Shown here: positions 17,902 to 24,665 of the stretch, one piece after another
How the letters are laid out: each line of letters begins with the position of its first letter
How positions within the stretch are numbered: the stretch's first letter is position 1
Assembly: GCA_913061235.1 (NCBI GenBank)
Contig: CAJXTB010000028.1
Location: 1 to 64,000 of the forward strand
Source: an uncultured Pseudomonadota bacterium
GTDB lineage: Bacteria; Myxococcota_A; UBA796; GCA-2862545
Length of the DNA: 64,000 bases
Reading direction: 5' to 3'
Made by a program: the position numbers and the translations under genes
The notes under the pieces: model-generated
What the model saw: only the letters and a program-made list of their open reading frames with translations
The model's database searches: none
What the model was told of the DNA's origin: nothing

Positions 17902-17913
17902 GTGTATATACAC
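17902..17913 (-). promoter_or_regulatory. Palindromic operator/promoter of the ArsR-SRPBCC operon
   Basis: GTGTATATACAC is a perfect palindrome whose TATA core can serve as a -10 element about 8-10 bp before the ArsR start codon. A repressor dimer bound here would block the promoter. Confidence 0.6.
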
Positions 17914-17951
17914 CATCATGGATTCAATGTCGAGACCGACGAATTGTAGGG

Positions 17952-18485
17952 CTAACTGCAGTCGCAGCGTGCCCTGGGTGTGCATGAAGCGACCTGGCCC
18001 GTCTCCCACGCTATCGCACAGCAATCCAGCAACGCGTCCTTCGCCATTGCCCGACCTCGTTGTACGCGGCTGCGAACCCCGCTAGCGGACATGTCCAGAC
18101 GACGGGCCAGCTCGGCTTGCGACACGCCCTCTAGGTCCGACAGAACAACGGCTGTGCGGTAGGGCTCTGGCAGGGAACGAACGAAGTGTTCGGCCATCTG
18201 GGCGACGGCGTCCGTCAGGTCTTCGGGGACTTCTTCGACGACGGGAACGTCGACGTCGAGCGGTACCGTCGGTTGACTACGCCGATGCGTGTCCACCCAG
18301 ACCGAATAGGCGATGCGACGAAGCCAGCCCGCCATGGCCTCGGGTGCCTTGAGCTGGTCGCGCTTGGTATAGGCGCGGACCAAGACCTCTTGAAGCAGGT
18401 CGTCAGCGGTTGCATCGTCTGGACAACGCTGTCGCAGCCAGCTTCGTATGGGACCCATGTGGGCGGTCAGCGCCTCGTTTGTCAT
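17952..18485 (-). CDS. ECF RNA polymerase sigma factor with cysteine-rich tail
   Basis: The start at 18485 overlaps the stop of the upstream lyase gene as ATGA, giving 177 residues by translational coupling; longer in-frame starts exist but extend into that gene. Sigma region 2 is at about 15-75 (DDATADDLLQEVLVRAY) and region 4 at about 105-155 (AELARRLDMSASGVRSRVQR). The last 25 residues hold five cysteines (CC, C, CxC), resembling SigZ-type ECF factors. No anti-sigma gene is adjacent. Because it is coupled to an ArsI/CadI-like gene, direct sensing of a thiol-reactive metalloid by the tail is a reasonable hypothesis. Confidence 0.88.
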   Translation of the reverse strand: MTNEALTAHMGPIRSWLRQRCPDDATADDLLQEVLVRAYTKRDQLKAPEAMAGWLRRIAYSVWVDTHRRSQPTVPLDVDVPVVEEVPEDLTDAVAQMAEHFVRSLPEPYRTAVVLSDLEGVSQAELARRLDMSASGVRSRVQRGRAMAKDALLDCCAIAWETGQVASCTPRARCDCS

Positions 18486-18919
18486 GCGCAGCATCCGCCG
18501 GTTGACGGCGCAGTATCCACCTTGGGCACGCAGCAAGTGGCGGATTCAAGGTCGCCAATAGCGTCGTTGGTGACCTGGTAGATTTCCCACGATGTCCCCA
18601 TGGGGTCGGTCACCCAGGCGCGCTGCATTCCGGCGTAGCAGCACTCGGTCTCACCTTCAATGTGAACGCTCACGCCGGCCTCACGAAGGGCTTGCCAGCG
18701 TGCCTTTAGCGCGGTGTCGTCCTCAAGCCGCAGGCCGAAGTGCTCGGATGACGACTGCTCACGCGGCTTGCCAGGCTGCAAACTCAGCACGATTGGAACG
18801 TCCGACGGCGCAAAGCGAAGGTAGTCGTTCCGCTTCTTGTCGGGGGCGCCGAGAAGGGCTGTGTAGAAGGCCTCGGCTGAGGCGAGGTCTGGTGTGGGCA
18901 ATGAGATGTGAACGCGCAT
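18482..18919 (-). CDS. VOC-family protein of the ArsI/CadI type (candidate C-As lyase)
   Basis: The 145-residue protein is a single-module vicinal oxygen chelate protein. Candidate metal ligands are His5, His60 and Glu112, and the vicinal cysteines Cys93-Cys94 in ECCYAG occupy the place of the trivalent-arsenical-binding pair of ArsI. WVTDPMGTSWEIY is the conserved end of the domain. ArsI cleaves methyl or phenyl groups from trivalent organoarsenicals; CadI homologues are cadmium-inducible. The extra tail adds two more Cys-Cys pairs. A TAGGAG site precedes the ATG, lying within a small GTGAC/GTCAC inverted repeat. It is coupled to the ECF sigma gene. Confidence 0.82.
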   Translation of the reverse strand: MRVHISLPTPDLASAEAFYTALLGAPDKKRNDYLRFAPSDVPIVLSLQPGKPREQSSSEHFGLRLEDDTALKARWQALREAGVSVHIEGETECCYAGMQRAWVTDPMGTSWEIYQVTNDAIGDLESATCCVPKVDTAPSTGGCCA

Positions 18920-19059
18920 GTGTGACTCCTAGTCACCTAGCAAGACGCAGTTGGGGGCAAAGCGACGCAGGATTTCTTTTCCGAGAGCGTTTTGGCCCCT
19001 CACACCTGCCAATGACGCATCGTGTCCTCAGCCCTCCGATACCGGCGTTACCCGGCCCC

Positions 19060-20418
19060 ATGAGTACACCGACCCTGCATTTTCTCCCTCTCGGCGGCGC
19101 CGGCGAGATTGGCATGAATCTCAACCTGTATGGGTTCCAAAACCGTTGGTTGATGGTGGACTGTGGCGTGATGTTCGAGCGCACGGGGCCCGAAACGCAG
19201 GCGGTCTTGTTTCCGGATGCGTCCTTCATTGTCGCCCAGCGGCATCGTCTTGAAGGGCTGGTTCTGACGCATGCACACCAAGACCATATTGGGGCTGTTG
19301 TAGACCTGTGGCCCAAGCTGAAGTGCCCCGTCTACTGCACGCGATTCACCGCTGAGATGCTGCGCGAGCCACTCGCAGAGGCGGGACTGCTCGACAAGGT
19401 GCCGATTCGCCTGTTGGACGAGCGAGAATCGTGGAAGGTCGGGCCGTTCGAGCTGTCGCGCATTCCCATCACCCACAGCATTGTGGAGATGGGCGGTCTG
19501 CTCATCAAGACCTCCGCGGGTTCGGTGTTTCATACCGGCGACTTCAAGCTCGACCCGGACCCACTTGTTGGCCTACACACGGACGAAGCGGCCCTCAAGC
19601 GATTGTCGGAGCTCGACCTGCTAGCGGTGGTCAGTGACTCTACGAACGCGGACAAAGAGGGATGGACGGGGAGTGAAGGCGCTCTGGTTCCTCACCTCGA
19701 AGAGGTGATTCGGGACCGGCCTGGACGCGTGGCGGTCGCGATGTTCTCAACGAATATTGCCCGGGTTCGTAGTTGGATATTGGCTGCGCACGCTGTGGGA
19801 CGAAGCCCTGTGCTGCTCGGGCGTTCCCTGGAGAAGACCGTTCGTGCGGCGCAGGCGGCTGGCTACCTCCGAGACGTACCCGAGATTGTGTCGGCGCGTG
19901 ACTTCGGCTTGCTACCTCCGGAGAATGTGCTGCTGCTGTGTACTGGCTCGCAAGGCGAGCCGAAGGCCGCTCTGGGTCGGTTGAGCAGCGGTACGCATCG
20001 CTCGGCCTACCTAGAACCCGGCGATACAGCGGTGTTTAGCTCTCGCTGCATCCCTGGGTGCGAGGTGAGCGTGGAGCAGGTCCAGCTGCAGCTTCGGGAG
20101 ATGGGTGTGAGCGTGGTGACGGACGCCGATGCCTTCGTCCATGTGTCTGGGCACCCGTGTCGGGACGAGCTGCGTGCCCTGTATTCGTGGATTCAGGCGC
20201 GAACGGTCATTCCGGTTCATGGCACACCGAGCAAGATGAAGGCGCATGCCGAGCTCGCTCGTTCCGAGGGATTCAAGAGCCTGACGGTCAGCAATGGCGA
20301 TATTGTCCAGCTCTCCCCAGGGGAGCCGACCATTGTCCGTCGCATCCGCACCGGTCGGCATGTACGGAGAGAAGACCGGCCCCGTCGTCCCAGGCGTTCT
20401 CGTCGCTTTAGTCGATGA
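19060..20418 (+). CDS. RNase J-family metallo-beta-lactamase ribonuclease (short form)
   Basis: With the ATG at 19060 the protein has 452 residues. It shows the RNase J/beta-CASP plan: LGGAGEIGMN (11-20), zinc motif His71-x-His73-x-Asp75-His76, SVFHTGDFKLDP, and the beta-CASP end VSGHP plus VIPVHG. RNase J combines 5' exonuclease and endonuclease activities in mRNA turnover and rRNA maturation. It is about 100 residues shorter than typical RNase J and lacks the usual C-terminal domain; instead it ends in an Arg-rich tail (about 425-452) that may contact RNA. An open frame continues upstream to 18592 but overlaps the lyase gene and lacks family similarity. Its last 11 bp overlap the convergent M56 gene. 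Confidence 0.88.
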   Translation: MSTPTLHFLPLGGAGEIGMNLNLYGFQNRWLMVDCGVMFERTGPETQAVLFPDASFIVAQRHRLEGLVLTHAHQDHIGAVVDLWPKLKCPVYCTRFTAEMLREPLAEAGLLDKVPIRLLDERESWKVGPFELSRIPITHSIVEMGGLLIKTSAGSVFHTGDFKLDPDPLVGLHTDEAALKRLSELDLLAVVSDSTNADKEGWTGSEGALVPHLEEVIRDRPGRVAVAMFSTNIARVRSWILAAHAVGRSPVLLGRSLEKTVRAAQAAGYLRDVPEIVSARDFGLLPPENVLLLCTGSQGEPKAALGRLSSGTHRSAYLEPGDTAVFSSRCIPGCEVSVEQVQLQLREMGVSVVTDADAFVHVSGHPCRDELRALYSWIQARTVIPVHGTPSKMKAHAELARSEGFKSLTVSNGDIVQLSPGEPTIVRRIRTGRHVRREDRPRRPRRSRRFSR

Positions 20419-21841
20419 GCCCTTCTGCGCGAAGGATTCCGGCTGCTGCCATGACGTCGACTGCGTACGATGGGAGCGCCTCGGCTTGGACCAGGGCAAT
20501 GACGTCGCTAGTACCATGCTCAGCGATGGCCCCGCGGACTGCTCGTGAGCCCATATTGTAGGCGGCCAGGGCGAGACCCCAGTCGTTGAACTCACCGTGT
20601 AGGTCGGCAAGCAAGCGCAGGGCGGCGTCTGTGGACTTGTCGATATCGCGTCGCTCATCCACGTTTCCGTCGATGGTCAGGCCGTACGTTGTGGCGGTCT
20701 GGGGAATGAACTGCCACAGACCTGCCGTGTTCATGACCGGATTCGCCTCTGGCGTGAGGTTGCGGTAGCCCGACTCCACAAGTGGCACAGCGGCGAGGTC
20801 TTGTGGCATGCCGCGGGCAATCAGCTCGCCTCTGACGGCTTCCACGCGGCTAGTCTCGGTAAGGCCTTGGATAATCCAATTTGAGCCTGGCATGGCGGCT
20901 GCCGTCTCTCTGACAAGGTCGGCGTCAACAATGACGGATGACGCCTCAACATCCACCGATGGTGTGGGCGTTCCAGCCCAGGCGGTCGCGGCGAGCAGGC
21001 CAACGAGTAGACCCATGGCGGGGAGGGCGGTGATGCGCCGACGAGGGGTGGGGTTGAGCAGCATGTGGACTCTCCGTTGCACGAGGGTGCGGTGTGCGGC
21101 AAGGGCCGCTGAGGGAAGGGGACCGGTGCGGCGACGGGCGGCGCGAACCAGCGTGTCGGCGTACCGGACGGGGGAGCAGGTGCGGGCAATAGCGGCGTCA
21201 CAGGCCAGCTCATCCACGCGCTGAACCTGCCGAGCCAGCCACCAGCCCGCTGGATTGAGGGCGCTAGCGACGGACAGCGCGGTCCATCCCCACGCCCACA
21301 ATGGGTCCGATGTACGGTGGTGTTGCAGCTCGTGGCGCAGGGCATGAACACGGTCATCTTCGTTCGATAAGGTCTGGGAATCCAAGACAATGACGCGACG
21401 CCAGGGAAGCCACAGTGCATAGGGGGTTCCGGATGTCGACCGCCTCACTTGCACCGTGGAGTGGGTTCGCAGTGGCGCTGTCTGGCGCAGAGCGAGTCCC
21501 AGGCGAACCATGTCGACGAGTGCCCAGAGAAGCGATGCTGCGGCGGGTATCAACCACCAAGGAAGGGCCTGCCGTGCGGCTTCTGCTACGAACGGTGCCA
21601 GCGGTGCGGTGATGATGGGCGTAGCCACGCCGGATGCCCACACGCTGACCCGCTCGGTGGGCGGTGTCCATCCACCGGTCGGCTGCCATAGACTGGCCGC
21701 GAGCAACACGAGCGGCACTGCGAGTAGGCCTGCGCGAAGAATGCGCTGCTGGTGAGCGAACGGTGCCCTCAGGCGGTCGAGCGCCCAGGCTGCCACGGCG
21801 AGCACAACAACGAGCCCTTGAAGTACGAGGAAGGGGGTCAC
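20408..21841 (-). CDS. BlaR1-like M56 metallopeptidase fused to a lytic transglycosylase domain
   Basis: The 477-residue protein starts at a GTG overlapping the repressor stop (GTGA). Residues 1-290 match the M56/BlaR1 membrane metalloprotease: membrane helices at about 5-20, 37-52, 95-118 and 272-290, zinc motif His170-Glu171-x-x-His174 and a downstream Asp-Glu (210-211) in the VDELACD block. After the last helix, where BlaR1 carries a penicillin-binding sensor, this protein carries an SLT/MltD-type domain (about 310-460) with catalytic Glu356 in VESGYRN, then AGLWQFIP and the AAYNMGS motif. The outside domain would thus bind or cleave peptidoglycan glycan strands. Together with the BlaI-type repressor it forms a plausible cell-wall damage sensor. 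Confidence 0.9.
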   Translation of the reverse strand: MTPFLVLQGLVVVLAVAAWALDRLRAPFAHQQRILRAGLLAVPLVLLAASLWQPTGGWTPPTERVSVWASGVATPIITAPLAPFVAEAARQALPWWLIPAAASLLWALVDMVRLGLALRQTAPLRTHSTVQVRRSTSGTPYALWLPWRRVIVLDSQTLSNEDDRVHALRHELQHHRTSDPLWAWGWTALSVASALNPAGWWLARQVQRVDELACDAAIARTCSPVRYADTLVRAARRRTGPLPSAALAAHRTLVQRRVHMLLNPTPRRRITALPAMGLLVGLLAATAWAGTPTPSVDVEASSVIVDADLVRETAAAMPGSNWIIQGLTETSRVEAVRGELIARGMPQDLAAVPLVESGYRNLTPEANPVMNTAGLWQFIPQTATTYGLTIDGNVDERRDIDKSTDAALRLLADLHGEFNDWGLALAAYNMGSRAVRGAIAEHGTSDVIALVQAEALPSYAVDVMAAAGILRAEGLID

Positions 21842-22212
21842 TCGCTGTCTCGCGCGGTGTTGATGAGCGCCTGCAGCTCGTCGATTTCATCTGCGCTCAG
21901 AGTCTCGGACGCCACGAGGCTGCGGACCAACGACACCGGATTGCCGGAGAACAAGCGCTCCACCAAGTGCTTCACGCCGCGTTGCGCGTAGCGGTCTTCT
22001 GCGACGGCGGCGGTGTAGATGAGAGCGCGGCCGTCTTTGCTCGTGCTGGCAAATCCCTTGTCCGCCAGGACCTTGAGCACCGTTGCAATCGTAGTGTAGG
22101 CGACCTCTCGGCTAGCCGAGATGTGACGGTGAACATACCGTACCGTGCTCGGGCCGTGGCTCCACAACACGTGCATGAGTTCGAGTTCGGCTTCGGTGAG
22201 TAGCTTGGGCAT
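21838..22212 (-). CDS. BlaI/MecI/CopY-family transcriptional repressor
   Basis: The 124-residue protein shows the BlaI fold: LTEAELELMHVLWSHGPST, a winged-helix domain with SREVAYTTIATVLKVLADKGF, then a C-terminal dimerisation helix with LVASETLSADEIDELQALI. BlaI proteins repress beta-lactam-resistance genes and are inactivated by cleavage when BlaR1 is triggered. Its gene overlaps that of the M56 fusion by 4 bp, the usual blaI-blaR1 order. A perfect 10-bp inverted repeat lies 15 bp before its start, predicting autoregulation. Confidence 0.94.
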   Translation of the reverse strand: MPKLLTEAELELMHVLWSHGPSTVRYVHRHISASREVAYTTIATVLKVLADKGFASTSKDGRALIYTAAVAEDRYAQRGVKHLVERLFSGNPVSLVRSLVASETLSADEIDELQALINTARDSE

Positions 22213-22227
22213 CGGACCTTCGGGGTT

Positions 22228-22253
22228 CTTAGTACTAGCTTTATAGTACTAAG
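22228..22253. promoter_or_regulatory. Inverted-repeat operator between the BlaI-type repressor and a divergent outer-membrane gene
   Basis: CTTAGTACTA and TAGTACTAAG are perfect inverted arms around a 6-bp spacer, and each arm contains the self-palindrome TAGTACTA. The centre provides TATAAA on the minus strand and TATAGT on the plus strand, both -10-like, so a bound repressor could silence both directions. Confidence 0.75.
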
Positions 22254-22335
22254 GAGTTCGTTGGTGCAACCCACGCCTCCGTTCTTTTTGATAGGATCCC
22301 GCCCAGTCGGTGTTTTCCCGGCCACGAGGACACGC

Positions 22336-22989
22336 ATGATTGTGCTGCTGATGAGCCTGGCATCTGCTGGGGACCTGGACTTTACGACGGACCGCGGCGC
22401 GATTGGCGACTCCACAACGACCCCAGGTGAGGGGCATGTGATCTTGGAGGCCGGTTTCTCCGCCGTCTTTGACGACACCGTAGACGTGGGTACTGCCGGA
22501 CTGGTCGGACGCTTTGGCGTAGATGATGGCCTTGAGCTGCGCCTTCGCCTGCCCGACATTCGCTTCGCCGATGGTGTGTCGAGCGGCGACTTCGGCTTTG
22601 GTGCCAAGTTCGCCGCGACCGCCGCAGAGCGTTGGGGCGTGTCGATGGCTCCCGAGCTCCGCGTGAACCCGTCCACCGGAGATGTCGGCGTGGACCTCTC
22701 TGCGAACCTGTCCTTCACCCTCGGACAGTTCTCGAGCTGGGCCCAGTCCGACGTGTTCTTTGCCGGTGAGGTTGAGCGCTTGTTTGTGGGCTTGGCCGTC
22801 GCCGTGTCATTCGGCCAAGCGTCTGCGTATTTGAACGTTGGAAAAGACGTGCCCGGTGCCGAGATGGTCGGTGGCGGAGGTGTCTTTGTGCTGTCCGATA
22901 CTGTTCAGATCGACGTGGGTGTCGATCTGTACAATCAGCCAGAAGGCTGGCTACCCGTGGTCGTTGGTGGACTCGCTGTCGGGTTCTGA
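22336..22989 (+). CDS. Predicted outer-membrane beta-barrel protein
   Basis: The start at 22336 follows GAGGA and gives 217 residues with a short signal peptide (cleavage likely after Ala-Ser-Ala-Gly). The mature part is a succession of amphipathic strands ending in Phe (GGLAVGF), as expected for an outer-membrane barrel of the transporter/MetA-like type. It is divergent from the repressor gene across the inverted-repeat operator and is therefore the likely target gene. No substrate can be named. The 3' end overlaps the convergent CvfB-like gene by 39 bp. Confidence 0.7.
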   Translation: MIVLLMSLASAGDLDFTTDRGAIGDSTTTPGEGHVILEAGFSAVFDDTVDVGTAGLVGRFGVDDGLELRLRLPDIRFADGVSSGDFGFGAKFAATAAERWGVSMAPELRVNPSTGDVGVDLSANLSFTLGQFSSWAQSDVFFAGEVERLFVGLAVAVSFGQASAYLNVGKDVPGAEMVGGGGVFVLSDTVQIDVGVDLYNQPEGWLPVVVGGLAVGF

Positions 22990-23823
22990 GTCGGCTTCGG
23001 ACGACGTCATGCGCACACCATCTGGCTCCAACAAAACGCGGCGCTGCCGGTACAGTGAGCCAAGCGCCTTCTTGAAGACCTTCTTGCTCATCTGCAGCTC
23101 GAAGCGAATGCGATCGGGGTCGGACTTGTCGGTGAGGGGGAGAAATCCGCCCTTGGCGTTGAGTGCGTCGAGCAGTACGTCTACGGCGTCTTCAGTGCCT
23201 TCTCGCCGGGTGCGCTGAAGGGTGACGTCGATCTTGCCGTCATGACGCAGGCACTTGATGTAGCCGGTCAGCTCGTCGCCCAAGCGAATCTGCTGGTACG
23301 TCTCGTTGCTGTACACAATGCCGGTGTAGCGGTTGTCCACAACGACCAAGGCTCCGAAGTTGTTGAAGCCGAAGACCAACAGCGAGACTTCCTGGTCGTT
23401 TTCGAGTCCATCAAGGTTGATGTCGAAGAACTCCACGAGTCGGTTGGACGCAAACAGTCGCCCCTGAAGGTCGACGTCTACGCGGAACACAGCCCGGTCA
23501 CCAACGGCCAGCCGCTCATGCTGTAGGTCAAAGGGCACAAACAGGTCGCGCTCAAGTCCCCAGTCCAGGTGCAGGCCGTGGCGTGAGATGTCAATGACCT
23601 CAAGCAGCGCGAACTGGCCGCGCTCGGCAAACGGCATGGACATTGTGGCGAGTGGAACGCCTTCTTTGTCGTTGTAGATGAACACCTTGATGCTGTCGCC
23701 AACATTCAAGTCACCTTTGACGTTTCGGGTCGGAAGCAGCGCGCTGTCCTCGCCGTCTCCGACTCGGAAACCGCCGTTTACAACCTCTTCTACCGTCAAT
23801 GTCTGGATCATACCGATGACCAT
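22951..23823 (-). CDS. CvfB-like S1-domain RNA-binding protein
   Basis: Using the ATG at 23823 (GAGG upstream) gives about 290 residues. The protein shows the CvfB plan of consecutive S1-type OB folds followed by a winged helix: GVPLATMSMP, ISRHGLHLDWGLERDLFVP and IRLGDELTGYIKCLRHDGKIDVTLQ are typical blocks. The C-terminal FELQMSKKVFKKALGSLYRQ region is the winged helix. CvfB affects virulence factor expression in staphylococci and binds RNA. The acidic Ser/Glu/Asp tail is extra and overlaps the end of the convergent gene. Confidence 0.87.
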   Translation of the reverse strand: MVIGMIQTLTVEEVVNGGFRVGDGEDSALLPTRNVKGDLNVGDSIKVFIYNDKEGVPLATMSMPFAERGQFALLEVIDISRHGLHLDWGLERDLFVPFDLQHERLAVGDRAVFRVDVDLQGRLFASNRLVEFFDINLDGLENDQEVSLLVFGFNNFGALVVVDNRYTGIVYSNETYQQIRLGDELTGYIKCLRHDGKIDVTLQRTRREGTEDAVDVLLDALNAKGGFLPLTDKSDPDRIRFELQMSKKVFKKALGSLYRQRRVLLEPDGVRMTSSEADSEPDSESTNDHG

Positions 23824-23915
23824 GAGCGCCTCTCTTGAGCCGCGCATAACCGTGTGCAGCGCGGATGCTGTGACAAGCCGAGGCGCCGCCCATCATGGTC
23901 GGATAGCGTGCGAGC

Positions 23916-24665
23916 ATGTCTGACACCCTCTTGGCCACTCGCGACCTGCGCCGCTCCTTCGGGCGACGTGTGGTTATTGACTCGCTCGATCTGAACGTAC
24001 CCGAGGGCAAAGTGTACGGCTTTCTCGGTCGTAATGGCTCGGGAAAAACCACTACTATTCGCTGCCTCTTGGGCATCTTGCGGCCGAACAGCGGCACGAT
24101 TCGGTACGGCGACGTCACCGTCAAGCAGACCACCACTGCTATGAAGCGCGGCATTGGATATGTCAGTCAGCACCAGCACTTCTACGACTGGATGACTTGC
24201 GAACGCATTGGTCGCTTTGTCGGAGCGTTCTACCCGACCTGGGACCATAAGGAATACCGTTCACTACTCGAGCGCTTGAAAGTGGAGCGCAAGCAGCGCG
24301 TGGGAGAGTTGTCCGGCGGCACCAAGATGAAGCTGGCCATGGCCCTCGCTCTCGCCCACAAGCCTCGGCTGCTCATTCTGGACGAGCCCACAGCCGGTGT
24401 GGACCCCGTAGCGCGTGCTGAGATCTTGGATGCCTTGCAAGATGAAGTGCGAAACCATGGTCGCACGGTGTTCTTCTCGACCCATCACCTGTTCGAGGTC
24501 GAGCAGATTGGCGACGTTGTCGGCGTGCTCACCAACGGGTCCCTGTTCTACGAAGGTGCCCTAGATGGCCTGGCTTCTGCCGTGCGTGAAGTTCGCCCAG
24601 AGCTGCCGGAACAAGCCAGTCTGGAAGCTGCATTTGTGGCGATTGCCCGGGACGTCACGCCGTGA
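23916..24665 (+). CDS. ABC transporter ATP-binding protein (ABC-2 exporter type)
   Basis: The 249-residue protein carries Walker A GRNGSGKTT (about 39-47), signature LSGGTKMKLAM (about 131-141), Walker B LLILDEPTAGVD and the switch His in STHH. It resembles the CcmA/NatA group that drives ABC-2 type exporters. The last bases overlap the next gene (GTGA), which encodes a permease, and a second permease follows with ATGA overlap, so the three proteins should be made together as one transporter: one ATPase with two different permease halves. Confidence 0.95.
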   Translation: MSDTLLATRDLRRSFGRRVVIDSLDLNVPEGKVYGFLGRNGSGKTTTIRCLLGILRPNSGTIRYGDVTVKQTTTAMKRGIGYVSQHQHFYDWMTCERIGRFVGAFYPTWDHKEYRSLLERLKVERKQRVGELSGGTKMKLAMALALAHKPRLLILDEPTAGVDPVARAEILDALQDEVRNHGRTVFFSTHHLFEVEQIGDVVGVLTNGSLFYEGALDGLASAVREVRPELPEQASLEAAFVAIARDVTP

